DNA from: Phyllobacterium sp. OV277 | GTDB taxonomy: Bacteria; Pseudomonadota; Alphaproteobacteria; Rhizobiales; Rhizobiaceae | Assembly (NCBI RefSeq): GCF_900104355.1 | Contig: NZ_FNIY01000002.1 | Location: 248,001 to 312,000, forward strand | Direction of reading: 5' to 3' | Length of the DNA: 64,000 nucleotides | Shown here: positions 8,444 to 19,242 of the stretch, in pieces | Numbering within the stretch: position 1 is the stretch's first letter | How the letters are laid out: each line of letters opens with the position of its first letter | Translations under genes and position numbers: made by a program | The notes under the pieces: model-generated | Seen by the model: only the letters and a program-made list of their open reading frames with translations | Told to the model about the DNA's origin: nothing | Databases searched by the model: none

Positions 8444-11173
8444 TTGGCCGACATGCCATTCACAGCGGAAACACCATCCTATGAAGCTGACCTCTCGGCG
8501 CGCCCAACGCCGATGATGGAGCAATATATCGAGATCAAGGCGACCAACCCCGATAGCCTATTGTTTTACCGGATGGGGGATTTCTACGAGCTGTTCTTCG
8601 ATGATGCCGTGCAGGCATCGCGTGCGCTCGGAATCACGCTAACCAAACGTGGCAAGCATCTGGGCAACGATATTCCCATGTGCGGCGTTCCTGTGCATGC
8701 GGCGGATGACTATCTGCAAAAGCTGATTATGCGCGGCTTCCGGGTCGCGGTTTGCGAACAGGTGGAAGACCCAGCCGAGGCTCGCAAACGCGGCTCGAAA
8801 TCCGTGGTGAAGCGCGATGTCGTGCGTCTGGTCACACCGGGCACCATCACTGAAGAAAAGCTGCTTGATCCTTCCGAAGCCAATTATCTGATGACGCTGG
8901 GACGGGTCAAAGGTGCGGCACAGGGCCAGTTTGCGCTTGCCTGGATCGATATCTCGACCGGAACATTTCGGGTGGCCGAAACAGATCCGTCGCGGCTTCT
9001 GGCTGATATTCTGCGGGTCGACCCGCGTGAGTTAATCGTTGCCGACCCGGTTTTCCATGATCCGGAACTACGCCCGACATTCGATGTGATCGGCCGTTCC
9101 GTCAGTCCGCAGCCACCGAGCCTTTTCGACAGTGCCACGGCAGAAAACCGCATTCAGCGCTATTTCGATGTGGCGACACTCGACGGTTTCGGCAACTTCT
9201 CCCGTGCCGAACTCTCAGCGATATCAGGCGCTATCGCCTATGTGGAAAAGACCCAGATTGCCGAACGCCCGCCGCTGATGCGGCCGGAGCGGGAATCCGA
9301 AGGCTCCACGCTGTTCATTGACCCGGCTACCCGCGCCAATCTGGAAATGTTGCGCACATTATCCGGCCAACGCGATGGCAGCCTGCTGAAATCCATAGAC
9401 CGGACGGTTACCGGCGGCGGTGCGCGGCTTCTTGCCGAACGCCTGACCTCGCCCCTCACCAATCCCGATGCCATCGCCGAGCGGCTTGATTCCGTATCCT
9501 GTTTTCTGGCGGGCCAATCGCTTGCCGATCTGACCCGCGAGGCCTTGAAGGGCGTCCCTGATATGCCGCGTGCCCTGTCGCGGCTTGCGGTTGGACGTGG
9601 CGGCCCGCGTGATCTGGGTGCGCTGGCGCGTGGGCTGGAAGCGGCGGCCGAGATTGCCACTTTCCTTGGAAGAGAAGTGCTTCCGGCGGAACTTTCTGCA
9701 GTTCGCAACTGCCTTGGCGCTTTACCGGTGGATTTTGCCACCCATCTTGAGCATGCGCTTGATGATGAGTTGCCTTTGCTCAAGCGCGATGGCGGTTTTG
9801 TCCGCCCCGGATACAATGCGGAACTCGATGAAATGCGTGCGCTGCGCGATCATTCGCGCCGCATCATTGCCGGCTTGCAAGCCGACTATATGGATCTGAC
9901 CGGTATCCGCTCGCTCAAGATCAAACACAATAATGTGCTCGGCTATTTCATCGAGGTAACAGCCAACAATTCATCTGTCATGACGGATACGGATGAAGCC
10001 AAAGGCAAATTCATTCACCGGCAGACCATCGCCAATGCCATGCGTTTCACCACCACCGAACTCGCAGAGCTTGAAACCAAGATTGCCAATGCGGCGGAAC
10101 GGGCCTTGGCGATTGAACTTGGGATTTTCGAGACGCTCGTCACGGAAACCGTTGCCAATGCGGATGCGATCCGCGCCGGTGCAGCAGCACTGGCGACGCT
10201 CGATGTTTCCGTATCGCTTGCCGCGCTTGCCGAAGAGCAGGGCTATTGCCGCCCGCTTGTTGATGACAGTCTGGCCTTCGAAATTGTTGCCGGTCGCCAT
10301 CCCGTTGTCGAACAGTCCCTGCGCCGTCAGGCCGCCAATCCGTTTGTGGCCAATGATTGTAATCTTTCACCGGAAGGAACGGCCAAGGGCGCTATCTGGC
10401 TTTTGACCGGGCCGAATATGGGTGGTAAATCGACATTCCTGCGCCAGAATGCGTTGATTGCCATATTGGCGCAGATGGGTTCCTTTGTTCCGGCGGGCTC
10501 CGCCCATATCGGCATTGTCGACCGGCTGTTCTCGCGCGTCGGCGCTTCGGATGATCTGGCACGCGGTCGCTCGACATTCATGGTAGAAATGGTGGAAACC
10601 GCTGCCATTCTCAATCAGGCCAGTGATCATTCGCTGGTTATTCTCGATGAGATCGGGCGCGGAACAGCCACGTTTGACGGTCTTTCCATCGCTTGGGCGG
10701 CGGTGGAATATCTGCACGAAAAAAACCAGTGCCGGGCGATTTTCGCCACGCATTTCCACGAAATGACTTCGCTTTCGGAAAAACTGCCGCGGCTGAGCAA
10801 CGTCACTATGCGTGTCAAGGAATGGGATGGCGATGTTGTCTTCCTGCATGAAGTGGCCAAGGGCGCTGCTGACAGGTCCTATGGCGTGCAGGTGGCACGG
10901 CTTGCGGGGCTGCCCGAAGCGGTGGTTAATCGCGCCCGCGACGTTCTGCATCAGCTTGAGGCTGGAGAGACTTCAGGGAAGGCGGACAAGCTGATTGATG
11001 ATCTGCCCTTGTTCTCGGTTGAGGTGAAACGCGAGGTGAAAGCACCCGCCAAGGGTAAGGACAGCGCTTTGCTGGCCGCGCTTTCAACAGTAAACCCGGA
11101 TGAAATGACCCCGCGTGAAGCGCTCGACGCCCTCTACCGGTTGAAAGGCCTTGCCACAAACCCGACATCCTGA
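8444..11173 (+). CDS. mutS: DNA mismatch repair protein MutS
   Basis: Mismatch-recognising ATPase that starts methyl-independent mismatch repair with MutL. The 909-residue product has the mismatch-binding phenylalanine in the N-terminal [17 protein letters not shown] (F-x-E), the connector and lever domains, and the ATPase domain with Walker [15 protein letters not shown], Walker [18 protein letters not shown], and the composite-site histidine in [10 protein letters not shown]. The start is taken as TTG at 8444 because AGGAG lies 7 bases upstream; an ATG at 8453 is spaced too far from it. glnD follows after about 110 bases. Confidence 0.96.
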   Translation: MADMPFTAETPSYEADLSARPTPMMEQYIEIKATNPDSLLFYRMGDFYELFFDDAVQASRALGITLTKRGKHLGNDIPMCGVPVHAADDYLQKLIMRGFRVAVCEQVEDPAEARKRGSKSVVKRDVVRLVTPGTITEEKLLDPSEANYLMTLGRVKGAAQGQFALAWIDISTGTFRVAETDPSRLLADILRVDPRELIVADPVFHDPELRPTFDVIGRSVSPQPPSLFDSATAENRIQRYFDVATLDGFGNFSRAELSAISGAIAYVEKTQIAERPPLMRPERESEGSTLFIDPATRANLEMLRTLSGQRDGSLLKSIDRTVTGGGARLLAERLTSPLTNPDAIAERLDSVSCFLAGQSLADLTREALKGVPDMPRALSRLAVGRGGPRDLGALARGLEAAAEIATFLGREVLPAELSAVRNCLGALPVDFATHLEHALDDELPLLKRDGGFVRPGYNAELDEMRALRDHSRRIIAGLQADYMDLTGIRSLKIKHNNVLGYFIEVTANNSSVMTDTDEAKGKFIHRQTIANAMRFTTTELAELETKIANAAERALAIELGIFETLVTETVANADAIRAGAAALATLDVSVSLAALAEEQGYCRPLVDDSLAFEIVAGRHPVVEQSLRRQAANPFVANDCNLSPEGTAKGAIWLLTGPNMGGKSTFLRQNALIAILAQMGSFVPAGSAHIGIVDRLFSRVGASDDLARGRSTFMVEMVETAAILNQASDHSLVILDEIGRGTATFDGLSIAWAAVEYLHEKNQCRAIFATHFHEMTSLSEKLPRLSNVTMRVKEWDGDVVFLHEVAKGAADRSYGVQVARLAGLPEAVVNRARDVLHQLEAGETSGKADKLIDDLPLFSVEVKREVKAPAKGKDSALLAALSTVNPDEMTPREALDALYRLKGLATNPTS

Positions 11174-11244
11174 GCGCATAGGGGCACGCCTGACCCTAGC
11201 GGATACACTGTCTTCAAAGGTAAGCATTTCGTTTATAGCAAATA

Positions 11245-11258
11245 CACGCTATAGCGTG
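11245..11258. other. 14-bp perfect palindrome upstream of glnD
   Basis: CACGCTATAGCGTG is a perfect palindrome 26 bases before the glnD start codon. It may be a regulator site or a small hairpin in the leader. No regulator is known to me for this sequence. Confidence 0.35.
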
Positions 11259-11284
11259 CGGCCATCATTCATAAAGTCGTGTTC

Positions 11285-14095
11285 ATGAGCGCAGACCTGA
11301 AACTGGAACAGATCGTCAGTCCGGCCAAACTTCATCGTCAATTTGAAGATCTGGTCAAGGCGGCAAAGAAACAAGGCGCCGCTTCCGTCAATCGCAATGA
11401 CGTGCTGCTGCTCCTGAAAGAAACACTCGGTTCGGGTCGCAAGACTGCTGAAGAGATGTTGAAAAAGGACGGCGGCGGCACACGCTGCTCCGTGCGCTTG
11501 TCCTATCTGATGGATCAGATCATTTCGGCACTCTACGAGTTTGCCATCACCCACATCTACCATTCGACCAACCCCTCCTCGGCGGAGCGTATGACCGTGG
11601 TTGCCGTGGGTGGCTATGGTCGCGGCGGCCTGGCTCCGGGTTCGGACATCGATCTTCTATTCCTTCTCCCCTATAAGCAGACGCCGTGGGGCGAGCAGGT
11701 GGTCGAGTATATTCTCTATATGCTTTGGGATATGGGCCTGAAGGTCGGCCATGCCACCCGCAATATTGACGAATCCATTCGCCAGTCACTTGCTGATATG
11801 ACCATCCGCACCAGCATTCTCGAAGCGCGCTATGTCTGCGGCAACGACGAGCTTTTCACCACATTGGTCCGCCGGTTTGATACGGAAGTCGTCAAGGGTA
11901 CGGGACCCGCTTTCATTGAAGCCAAGCTCACCGAGCGCAATGAACGCCACCGCAAGGCGGGTGCCACGCGCTATCTGGTCGAGCCGAACGTCAAGGAAGG
12001 CAAAGGCGGTCAGCGCGATCTGCACACGCTTTTCTGGATTGCCAAATATTATTACCACGTCAAAACCAGCGACGAACTGGTCAAGCTCGGCGTGCTGTCA
12101 AAGGCCGAACACAATATTTTCCGCAAGGCCGAAGACCTGCTCTGGGCCGTGCGCTGCCATATGCATTTCTATACGGGCAAGGCGGAAGAGCGGCTATCTT
12201 TCGATATTCAGAGCGAGATTGCCCAACGGCTCGGCTATACGGCCCATCCCGGCCAGCGCGACGTCGAGCGCTTCATGAAGCATTACTTCCTTGTAGCCAA
12301 GGAAGTGGGCGACCTGACCCGCATCATCTGCGCGGCGCTGGAAGAAGAGCAGGCTAAACACGTTCCGGGTTTCAACCGGATTTTCCTCACCTTTTCCCGG
12401 CGCAAACGCAAGCTTCCGGGAACATCGGATTTTGTCGTCGACAATCACCGCATCACCATCGCCAATGACGGCGTGTTCCATAAAGACCCCGTTAATCTCA
12501 TCCGCCTGTTTCATCTGGCGGATCTGCATGGCCTTGAACTTCACCCCGATGCGATGCAGCTCGTTACCCGTTCGCTCTCGCTGATCAAGGCGGAGTTGCG
12601 CGAAAACCCTGAGGCCAATAGCCTGTTCCTCGAAATCCTGACTTCCGAGCGCAATCCGGAATTGATCCTGCGCCGCATGAATGAGTCAGGCGTGCTGGGC
12701 AAGTTCATCCCGGATTTCGGCAAGGTCGTCGCGATGATGCAGTTCAACATGTATCATCACTATACGGTTGACGAGCATCTGCTGCGCTGTATCGCTGTGC
12801 TTTCGGAAATCGAGCATGGCGATCTTGGTCAGGAACATCCGCTGGCCAACCAGATTATGCCGGGTATGAAGAAAGACCGGAAGCTGCTCTACGTCGCGCT
12901 GCTGCTGCACGATATCGCCAAGGGCCGGCCCGAAGATCATTCCCATGCGGGTGCCCGCATTGCCAAGCGTATCTGCCCGCGTCTGGGCCTGTCCAAGTCC
13001 GATACGGAAACCGTCTCATGGCTTGTGGAACAGCACCTGACCATGAGTATGGTGGCACAGTCGCGTGATCTCAATGACCGCAAGACCATTGAGGATTTTG
13101 CCGAGATTGTTCAAACGCTCGACCGGATGAAGCTTCTCCTGATCCTTACCGTTTGCGATATCAAGGCGGTTGGACCGGGCGTATGGAACGGCTGGAAGGG
13201 CCAGTTGCTGCGCACCCTCTTCTATGAAACGGAACTGATGCTGACCGGCGGCTTCTCGGAAGTATCGCGCAAGGAGCGCACCGACCACGCCCGTGCGCAG
13301 CTTGAGCATTCCCTTTCGTCATGGCCGCAGGTGGAGCGCCAGTCCTATCTTGCCCTGCACTATCAGAACTATCTGCTGACGGTCAGCCTCGATGATCAGG
13401 TGCGTCACGCCAATTTCGTGCGCGAGTCCGATAATACCGAAAAGACGCTGGCAACCATGGTGAAAACCCATGATTTTGAAGGCGTGACCGAAATCACCGT
13501 GCTGTCGCCGGATCATCCGCGCCTGCTGTCGATCATCGCCGGTGCCTGTGCCGCAGCCGGCGCCAACATTGTCGATGCGCAAATCTTCACCACTAGCGAT
13601 GGCCGGGCACTTGATACAATCCTCATCAGCCGCGAATTCCCGACCGATGATGATGAGCGCCGCCGTGCCATGCGGGTTGGCCGCCTGATCGAAGATGTGC
13701 TTTCGGGCAAATCCTATCTGCCTGAAATGCTGGCATCGCGGACCAAGCCCAAGCGTGCAGTCAAGGCATTCCGCATCACGCCGCGTGTCGAAATCAACAA
13801 CAAACTGTCGAACAAGTTTACCGTTATCGAAGTGGAGGGTCTGGATCGTCCGGGTCTGCTCTCCGAGATAACAGGTGTCATTTCCGATCTGTCCCTCGAC
13901 ATTGCATCGGCCCATGTGACGACGTTCGGCGAAAAGGTCATCGACGTGTTCTACGTCACCGATCTCGTTGGCCATCAGATCACCAATGCGGCCCGGCAGA
14001 ACCGTATCCGCAAAAAGATGCTCGCTTTGTTCGGCGAAGGCGATATCACCACGGCACAGCCGCAGCGGCACAACATCCTGATGTCGGCAGAATAG
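11285..14095 (+). CDS. glnD: Bifunctional uridylyltransferase / uridylyl-removing enzyme
   Basis: Nitrogen sensor that uridylylates PII proteins when glutamine is low and removes UMP when it is high. The product (936 residues from ATG at 11285) shows the nucleotidyltransferase motif [20 protein letters not shown], the HD hydrolase motif [15 protein letters not shown], and two C-terminal ACT domains, [20 protein letters not shown] and [19 protein letters not shown], that bind glutamine. It closely resembles Brucella GlnD by memory, with the most divergence in the first 70 residues. A GTG at 11279 is an alternative start; no strong ribosome site is visible for either. murJ follows at 37 bases. 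Confidence 0.95.
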   Translation: MSADLKLEQIVSPAKLHRQFEDLVKAAKKQGAASVNRNDVLLLLKETLGSGRKTAEEMLKKDGGGTRCSVRLSYLMDQIISALYEFAITHIYHSTNPSSAERMTVVAVGGYGRGGLAPGSDIDLLFLLPYKQTPWGEQVVEYILYMLWDMGLKVGHATRNIDESIRQSLADMTIRTSILEARYVCGNDELFTTLVRRFDTEVVKGTGPAFIEAKLTERNERHRKAGATRYLVEPNVKEGKGGQRDLHTLFWIAKYYYHVKTSDELVKLGVLSKAEHNIFRKAEDLLWAVRCHMHFYTGKAEERLSFDIQSEIAQRLGYTAHPGQRDVERFMKHYFLVAKEVGDLTRIICAALEEEQAKHVPGFNRIFLTFSRRKRKLPGTSDFVVDNHRITIANDGVFHKDPVNLIRLFHLADLHGLELHPDAMQLVTRSLSLIKAELRENPEANSLFLEILTSERNPELILRRMNESGVLGKFIPDFGKVVAMMQFNMYHHYTVDEHLLRCIAVLSEIEHGDLGQEHPLANQIMPGMKKDRKLLYVALLLHDIAKGRPEDHSHAGARIAKRICPRLGLSKSDTETVSWLVEQHLTMSMVAQSRDLNDRKTIEDFAEIVQTLDRMKLLLILTVCDIKAVGPGVWNGWKGQLLRTLFYETELMLTGGFSEVSRKERTDHARAQLEHSLSSWPQVERQSYLALHYQNYLLTVSLDDQVRHANFVRESDNTEKTLATMVKTHDFEGVTEITVLSPDHPRLLSIIAGACAAAGANIVDAQIFTTSDGRALDTILISREFPTDDDERRRAMRVGRLIEDVLSGKSYLPEMLASRTKPKRAVKAFRITPRVEINNKLSNKFTVIEVEGLDRPGLLSEITGVISDLSLDIASAHVTTFGEKVIDVFYVTDLVGHQITNAARQNRIRKKMLALFGEGDITTAQPQRHNILMSAE

Positions 14096-14132
14096 GTTCA
14101 GCACCCATGTTTATTCGAAAACTGGAACAGGT

Positions 14133-15731
14133 ATGAGTCTGGTCAAAAAATTCGCGACGGTGGCCTCCGGCACCCTGATGAGCCGTGTTTTCGGGCTGAC
14201 GCGCGAAATGCTGATGGCAGCAGCGCTCGGCACCGGCCCCGTCGCAGATGCCTTCAATGCTGCGTTCCGGTTTCCCAACACCTTTCGCCGCCTGTTTGCT
14301 GAGGGCGCATTCAATGCCGCCTTCGTGCCGCTGTTTGCCAAGGAGATTGAGGCGAACGGCATGGAGGGCGCCAAGCGCTTTTCCGAAGAGGTCTTCGGTG
14401 TACTTTTTACGGTCCTGATGGCGCTGACCATTTTGATGGAATTGTCGATGCCGCTGATCGTGCGGACCGTGATCGCGCCGGGCTTTCTCGATGATCCGGT
14501 CAAGTTCGGCAACACGGTGTCGATGGCAATCATCATGTTTCCCTATCTCGCCTGCATGTCGCTGGCGGCGATGATGAGCGGTATGCTGAATTCGCTGCAT
14601 CGCTATTTTGCCGCCGCAGTTGCGCCGGTGTTTCTCAATGTCATCCTGATCGGCGTTCTCGCCTATGCCTGGTATAAGGGCCATGATGGTATCAAGATCG
14701 GCTATGGCCTGTCCTGGGGCGTTATGGCAGCCGGTCTGGTGCAATTGGCCATCGTCTGGTTTGCCGTGCGTAATGCGGGCATTTCGATCGGCTTCCGGTT
14801 GCCGCACTTCACGCCGAATGTGCGGCGTCTGCTGGTGCTTGCCCTCCCCGCCGCAATTACCGGCGGCATTACCCAGATCAATCTTCTGGTGAACACGAAT
14901 ATCGCCTCCGCCCGGGACGGCGCGGTGACATCACTCGCCAATGCCGACCGGGTTTATCAGTTGCCGCTTGGTGTTGTGGGTATTGCCGTTGCAACCGTGC
15001 TGCTGCCCGAGCTTGCCCGCGCATTACGCTCCGGCAATCTGAAGGAAGCCGGAAGCCTGCAGAACCGCTCCGTCGAATTCATCCTGTTCCTGACACTGCC
15101 AGCTGCCGCCGCGCTTCTTGTCATGTCGGAGCCGATTATCCGGCTCCTGCTTGAGCGCGGTGAATTCACCGTCGAGTCGACGCGGCGCGTCTCCAACATT
15201 CTTGCGGTTTATGGCCTTGGCCTGCCCGCCTTTGTTCTGATCAAGGCTTTCATTCCCGGTTTCTTTGCCCGCGAAGACACCAAGACACCGATGATCTTTG
15301 CGGCAGTTTCCGTGGTCATCAATGTTGCCATGGCTCTCACGCTGTTTCCGTTGATGGCGGAAACCGGCATTGCCACCGCTGAAGTGACCGCCGGTTGGGT
15401 CAATGCCATTCTGCTCTTCGCAACGCTGGTGTGGCGTGGTCATTGGGGCCGCGATATTCCGCTGCTCACGCGTATTCCGCGCCTGATCTTTTCGGCTGCG
15501 GCGATGGGATTTGCGCTTTATTATGCGATCCAATGGGCAGCACCTTACCTTGCTTCCCATACGCCCGTTCATGTTCAGGCACCTGTTGTCTTTGGGTTGA
15601 TCCTGCTTTCCATGATCATCTATTTCGCGCTGGCTTTCGCAACAGGTGGTGCGAGCTTCGGCATGATCCGCCGCAATGTCAAACGGGGCGCAAAGACACC
15701 TGTAGCGCCACCGGAGGACCCTGCCGCATGA
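14133..15731 (+). CDS. murJ: Lipid II flippase MurJ (MviN)
   Basis: Polytopic inner-membrane protein of the MOP superfamily that flips lipid II to the periplasm for peptidoglycan assembly. The 532-residue product has about 14 hydrophobic segments and the MurJ signatures MSRVFGLTREMLMAAALGTG, FRFPNTFRRLFAEGAFNAAF and RRVSNILAVYGLGLPAF. It lies in the glnD-murJ-trpS order usual for this group. Its stop codon overlaps the start of the following VOC gene (ATGA). Confidence 0.94.
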   Translation: MSLVKKFATVASGTLMSRVFGLTREMLMAAALGTGPVADAFNAAFRFPNTFRRLFAEGAFNAAFVPLFAKEIEANGMEGAKRFSEEVFGVLFTVLMALTILMELSMPLIVRTVIAPGFLDDPVKFGNTVSMAIIMFPYLACMSLAAMMSGMLNSLHRYFAAAVAPVFLNVILIGVLAYAWYKGHDGIKIGYGLSWGVMAAGLVQLAIVWFAVRNAGISIGFRLPHFTPNVRRLLVLALPAAITGGITQINLLVNTNIASARDGAVTSLANADRVYQLPLGVVGIAVATVLLPELARALRSGNLKEAGSLQNRSVEFILFLTLPAAAALLVMSEPIIRLLLERGEFTVESTRRVSNILAVYGLGLPAFVLIKAFIPGFFAREDTKTPMIFAAVSVVINVAMALTLFPLMAETGIATAEVTAGWVNAILLFATLVWRGHWGRDIPLLTRIPRLIFSAAAMGFALYYAIQWAAPYLASHTPVHVQAPVVFGLILLSMIIYFALAFATGGASFGMIRRNVKRGAKTPVAPPEDPAA

Positions 15732-16114
15732 GCCGTCATATCGGGATGATCACCCTTGTCGTGCGCGATTATGACGAGGCGATTGAATGGTACACTGGGG
15801 TGTTAGGATTTTCGCTTGTCAGCGATACCGCACTGTCCCCCACGAAGCGCTGGGTTGTCGTCGCGCCTGAGCAAGATGGAGCAAAGCTCCTGCTGGCGCA
15901 GGCTGACACGGAAATGCAAATATCCAGCATCGGCAATCAGACAGGCGGACGGGTAGCGCTGTTTCTCTATACGGATGACTTCGCACGGGATCATGCGGCA
16001 ATGCTGAAATCAGGCGTGCGTTTTCTCGAAGACCCGCGTCACGAAGCCTATGGCAGCGTTGCCGTGTTTGAAGATCTCTATGGCAACACATGGGACCTCC
16101 TCGAACTCAAATGA
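15728..16114 (+). CDS. VOC (glyoxalase/dioxygenase fold) family protein
   Basis: Small metal-binding-fold protein of 128 residues. The sequence HIGMITLVVRDYDEAIEWYTGVLGFSLV at the start and YGSVAVFEDLYGNTWDLLE at the end are the two halves of a vicinal-oxygen-chelate domain. The likely metal ligands are the first histidine and the final glutamate. The actual substrate is unknown: families with this form include glyoxalase-like and antibiotic-resistance-like proteins. The start at 15728 overlaps the murJ stop, so it is probably translated with murJ. A longer open frame upstream lies inside murJ and is not used. Confidence 0.8.
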   Translation: MSRHIGMITLVVRDYDEAIEWYTGVLGFSLVSDTALSPTKRWVVVAPEQDGAKLLLAQADTEMQISSIGNQTGGRVALFLYTDDFARDHAAMLKSGVRFLEDPRHEAYGSVAVFEDLYGNTWDLLELK

Positions 16115-16223
16115 ACCAGCACGTTTCGATAGGGCTTGAATAGAGCGCCCTGCTCTGCCAAAACCTCCTCTCCATTGACATCGGGTCCGAAGACCCGATC
16201 CCCGAACGATCTAAGGACTGACC

Positions 16224-17303
16224 ATGAGCACGTTTGAGCCGCTCGTCTTTTCCGGTGTCCAGCCAACCGGTAATCTGCATCTCGGAAATTATCTGGGAGC
16301 CGTGCGGCGTTGGGTTGCCTTGCAGGAAAATAACAATTGCATTTACTGCGTCGTTGACCAGCACGCGATCACACAGGCGGTTTCCGTCTGGGGCGGACCG
16401 GCCGAGTTGCAGCGCAATACACGCGAAGTCACTGCGGCTTTTCTGGCTGCTGGTATCGACGCGGAAAAGCACATTGTCTTCAACCAGAGCCGGGTACGCC
16501 AGCACGCGGAACTCGCATGGGTGTTCAATTGCATCGCGCGCATGGGCTGGCTGAACCGCATGACCCAGTTCAAGGACAAGGCGGGCAAGGACCGCGAAAA
16601 CGCTTCCGTTGGCCTCTTCGCCTATCCCAACCTGATGGCTGCCGATATTCTCGTTTACCGCGCAACGCATGTGCCTGTCGGTGAAGATCAGAAACAGCAT
16701 CTGGAACTGACACGCGACATTGCCCAAAAATTCAACACGGATTTCTCCGACCGCATTGCCGAACTTGGTCTTGGCGTCGAGACCCAATCGGGCGATGAAA
16801 CCATCCAGAGTTTCTTCCCGCTGACGGAGCCTGTCATTGGCGGTCCAGCTGCGCGGGTGATGAGCTTGCGCGATGGCACAAAGAAAATGTCGAAATCCGA
16901 TCCGTCCGATCTGTCGCGCATCAACCTGACGGATGATGAAGACACAATCTCGAAGAAAATCCGCAAGGCTAAGACCGATTCCGAGCCGTTGCCATCGGAT
17001 ATTGAAGGTCTGAAAGAGCGGCCGGAAGCAGACAATCTTGTCGGCATCTATGCGGCGCTCACCGATACGGACAAGGAAAATGTCATCCGCGATTTCGGCG
17101 GCCAGCAGTTCTCCGTGTTCAAGCCCGCTTTGGCCGATCTGGCCGTGGCAAAGCTTGCACCGATTGCCAGCGAGATGCGCCGCCTTTCCGCCGATACTGC
17201 CTATATCGACTCCGTCCTAAAAAACGGCGGCGAACAGGCAAGTGTGTTGGCGGAGAAGACGATGCGCAATGTGCGTGATATTGTCGGATTTCTTCAGGAT
17301 TAG
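16224..17303 (+). CDS. trpS: Tryptophanyl-tRNA synthetase
   Basis: Class I aminoacyl-tRNA synthetase that charges tRNA-Trp. The 359-residue product has the HIGH-type motif [12 protein letters not shown] near residue 15 and the KMSKS motif in [16 protein letters not shown]. The length is normal for a bacterial TrpS. A purine-rich site AAGGA lies 6 bases before the ATG. The gene is followed by a universal stress protein gene after 27 bases, a pairing I recall from Brucella-type genomes. Confidence 0.96.
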   Translation: MSTFEPLVFSGVQPTGNLHLGNYLGAVRRWVALQENNNCIYCVVDQHAITQAVSVWGGPAELQRNTREVTAAFLAAGIDAEKHIVFNQSRVRQHAELAWVFNCIARMGWLNRMTQFKDKAGKDRENASVGLFAYPNLMAADILVYRATHVPVGEDQKQHLELTRDIAQKFNTDFSDRIAELGLGVETQSGDETIQSFFPLTEPVIGGPAARVMSLRDGTKKMSKSDPSDLSRINLTDDEDTISKKIRKAKTDSEPLPSDIEGLKERPEADNLVGIYAALTDTDKENVIRDFGGQQFSVFKPALADLAVAKLAPIASEMRRLSADTAYIDSVLKNGGEQASVLAEKTMRNVRDIVGFLQD

Positions 17304-17330
17304 GATCAACAGTCAGGGCAGGTTGAACAG

Positions 17331-17819
17331 ATGGTATCAAGACGTCTCAGCCGCGAAGCTGGTCACCGCCGCAAGTTTCTGGCGGTTATTGACGAAACGC
17401 CTGAATGCGAGCGGGCAGTCGCCTATGCCTCGCGCCGCGCCAAGACCACGAATGGCGTGCTGGTTCTGCTTTTTGTCATTGATTCCGCTGACTTCCAGCA
17501 GTTTCTCGGTGTTGAGCAGATTATGCGAGCAGAAGCCGAAGAGCGGGCGCACTCGACGCTGAACAAGTTTGCCGCATCCGTGCGGGAAACCATCAACATT
17601 GAGTCCGAGCTTGTTGTGCGTGAGGGAATCACTTCCGAACAGATCCAGAAGCTCATCGAGGAAGATCAGGATATCGCCATTCTGGTTCTGGCTGCTGGTT
17701 CCGGCAAGGACGGTCCCGGCCCGCTGGTTCAGGCTCTGGCCGGACGCGAATCCTTTTCTATTCCGGTGACTGTCGTGCCTTATAATCTCTCAAACGAGGA
17801 TATTGACGCAATCACATGA
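17331..17819 (+). CDS. Universal stress protein (UspA family)
   Basis: Cytoplasmic UspA-fold protein of 162 residues. KFLAVIDETPECERAVAYASRRA at the N-terminus and VLAAGSGKDGPGPLVQALAG then FSIPVTVVP at the C-terminus match the family core; the glycine-rich loop suggests nucleotide binding of the ATP-binding UspA subgroup. Stress role is inferred from family. It lies 27 bases after trpS and may share its transcript. The next gene, nfuA, has its own promoter. Confidence 0.85.
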   Translation: MVSRRLSREAGHRRKFLAVIDETPECERAVAYASRRAKTTNGVLVLLFVIDSADFQQFLGVEQIMRAEAEERAHSTLNKFAASVRETINIESELVVREGITSEQIQKLIEEDQDIAILVLAAGSGKDGPGPLVQALAGRESFSIPVTVVPYNLSNEDIDAIT

Positions 17820-17849
17820 TTGCATCTTGAAACCGTGATACAATCCGCC

Positions 17850-17878
17850 TTGAAGAGACTGGCTGAAAGGCCTATATG
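17850..17878 (+). promoter_or_regulatory. Promoter of nfuA
   Basis: The -35 box TTGAAG (17850-17855) and -10 box TATATG (17873-17878) are separated by exactly 17 bases. The wider forms CTTGAA and CTATAT fit the alphaproteobacterial housekeeping consensus. Transcription would start near 17884, about 35 bases before the nfuA ATG and inside the operator described next. Confidence 0.65.
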
Positions 17879-17879
17879 C

Positions 17880-17896
17880 TTTTGAACTGTTCTAAA
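17880..17896. promoter_or_regulatory. Irr-type (iron-control element) operator over the nfuA transcription start
   Basis: The 17-base site TTTTGAACTGTTCTAAA is palindromic at all but three positions (TTTxGAACxGTTCxAAA). This agrees with the Irr box of Hyphomicrobiales as I recall it (TTTAGAA...TTCTAAA). It overlaps the predicted start of transcription, where a bound regulator would block RNA polymerase. NfuA handles iron-sulfur clusters, so repression during iron limitation makes sense. The irr gene is not in the window. Confidence 0.6.
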
Positions 17897-17918
17897 CTAG
17901 ACACGCGAGACATCCGCC

Positions 17919-18497
17919 ATGTTCATCCAGACTGAAGCCACGCCCAATCCGGCGACGTTGAAATTCCTGCCTGGCAAGGTTGTGCTTGAGGAAGGCACGG
18001 CTGACTTCCGCGATGCGGCGACCGCTTCCGAAGCATCGCTGCTGGCTGCCAAGATTTTTGCTGTTCCCGGCGTTACCGGTGTGTTCTTCGGCTATGATTT
18101 TGTAACTGTCACCAAGGCTGAGGGCCCCGAATGGCAGCATTTGAAGCCGGCCATTCTCGGCGCGATCATGGAACACTTCATGTCCGGCGCCCCTGTCATG
18201 GCCAGTGCGACATCCGTTGCGGCCACGGCCCAGCTGGAAGGCGAAGGCGAGTTTTTCAACACGGCGGATACCGAGATCGTCGACACGATCAAGGAATTGC
18301 TGGAGACCCGCGTGCGCCCGGCTGTTGCGCAGGATGGCGGCGATATCACGTTTCGGGGCTTTGAGAACGGCACCGTTTACCTGCACATGAAGGGCGCCTG
18401 CTCCGGCTGCCCATCCTCAACGGCAACGTTGAAGCATGGTATCCAGAACCTCTTGAAGCATTTTGTGCCTGAGGTTCAGCAGGTCGAAGCCATCTGA
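17919..18497 (+). CDS. nfuA: NfuA-type iron-sulfur cluster scaffold/carrier protein
   Basis: Carries a [4Fe-4S] cluster to client enzymes. The 192-residue product has an N-terminal Nfu domain (FIQTEATPNPATLKFLPGK to about residue 90) and a C-terminal NifU-like domain with the cluster-binding pair C161-x-x-C164 in KGACSGCPSSTATLKHG. Length and domain order match alphaproteobacterial NifU-like proteins. It has its own promoter with a probable iron-responsive operator and ends in a strong intrinsic terminator, so it is a single-gene unit. Confidence 0.93.
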   Translation: MFIQTEATPNPATLKFLPGKVVLEEGTADFRDAATASEASLLAAKIFAVPGVTGVFFGYDFVTVTKAEGPEWQHLKPAILGAIMEHFMSGAPVMASATSVAATAQLEGEGEFFNTADTEIVDTIKELLETRVRPAVAQDGGDITFRGFENGTVYLHMKGACSGCPSSTATLKHGIQNLLKHFVPEVQQVEAI

Positions 18498-18518
18498 TTG
18501 CTTCTACATGATCATGAC

Positions 18519-18545
18519 AAAGGCCGCTTGATGCGGCCTTTTTGT
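18519..18545 (+). terminator. Intrinsic terminator after nfuA
   Basis: Stem AAAGGCCGC / GCGGCCTTT with loop TTGAT, followed by a T-rich tail (TTTTTG). It lies 22 bases after the nfuA stop and just before the convergent toxin gene. Confidence 0.9.
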
Positions 18546-18549
18546 TGTC

Positions 18550-18969
18550 TCACGCTAGCCAGGGATTGATGATATCCAATCCGCAATCCGCAAAATCCTT
18601 TATATTCCGCGTCGCAAGCTTTGCGCCTCTGGATTGCGCAATCGCCGCAATCTGCGCATCAAACTGGTTGATGGTTTTGCCAGCCCTGCGTCGCTCCAAA
18701 AAGATTTCGGGATAGGTTTCAGCAGCAGAACCGTCAAAAGGCAGAATACGACCGGCAAAATCTTCGTTGAACATAGACTGGGCGGTGTCCAACAATGCCG
18801 CTTTGCGCTTTCCATCTGAAAGCAGCGACAGGCCGTATAAAATTTCCGCTTGCGTGATCGTGGTTATAAACAGCGATGCAACGGGCTGCTCGCCAAGCCA
18901 TTGCGCAACCCGTGCATCCGGCTCCAGCTTCATCATTTCCGAGATGATATTTGTATCGAGGATAATCAT
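18550..18969 (-). CDS. vapC: PIN-domain toxin ribonuclease (VapC/FitB type)
   Basis: Predicted Mg-dependent endoribonuclease toxin of 139 residues. The acidic residues of the PIN active site are in place: D5 in MIILDTN, E42 in TQAEILYG, D104 in INQFDAQIAAIA and the downstream TRNIKDF block. The opening MIILDTNIISEMMK and the phrase LPFDGSAAE resemble FitB-type proteins. The start overlaps the end of the antitoxin gene (ATGA), the standard coupling in such pairs. Known targets of VapC toxins are initiator tRNA, other tRNAs or 23S rRNA; the target here is unknown. Confidence 0.9.
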   Translation of the reverse strand: MIILDTNIISEMMKLEPDARVAQWLGEQPVASLFITTITQAEILYGLSLLSDGKRKAALLDTAQSMFNEDFAGRILPFDGSAAETYPEIFLERRRAGKTINQFDAQIAAIAQSRGAKLATRNIKDFADCGLDIINPWLA

Positions 18970-19214
18970 TCGTTGAAATCAACAGGATTACGGGCGGCTT
19001 CGCGTGGGGCAATCGGCAGATCGACACCACCCCATGCCTTGAAGCGCCCGTGAATTGCGTCAGCCAGATTGACGGGCGCAAATGGCTCGCGTGAAAGCGC
19101 CGCGCGCAGGATATCGCGCGCCTCATCCTCCATCGACTTCCCATGCTGCGCCGCCTGAATACGCAGCCGTGTTTTCAACTGGTCATCAAGATTGCGAATT
19201 GTCATGCTGGCCAT
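18966..19214 (-). CDS. FitA/Arc-type ribbon-helix-helix antitoxin
   Basis: Antitoxin of 82 residues from ATG at 19214. The N-terminus ASMTIRNLDDQLKTRLRIQAAQHGKSMEDEARDILR is an Arc/FitA-type DNA-binding domain, and the C-terminal part (residues about 45-82) would wrap the toxin. The start was chosen because GGAG lies 6 bases upstream; ATG at 19224-19226 or TTG at 19227-19229 are possible but less well placed. A near-perfect 35-bp palindrome lies 28 bases upstream and is the likely autoregulatory operator. Confidence 0.88.
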   Translation of the reverse strand: MASMTIRNLDDQLKTRLRIQAAQHGKSMEDEARDILRAALSREPFAPVNLADAIHGRFKAWGGVDLPIAPREAARNPVDFNE

Positions 19215-19242
19215 TATGATCTCCATCAATCATTGAATACAT

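Noticed and set aside
13319-14807. Long minus-strand open frames opposite glnD and murJ (up to 261 codons)
   Set aside because: They are antisense to two well-supported genes, have no protein-family signature and show the amino-acid bias expected from reading GC-rich codons backwards.
15395-15727. Upstream extension of the VOC-protein frame
   Set aside because: It overlaps murJ in another frame; the domain begins exactly at ATG 15728.
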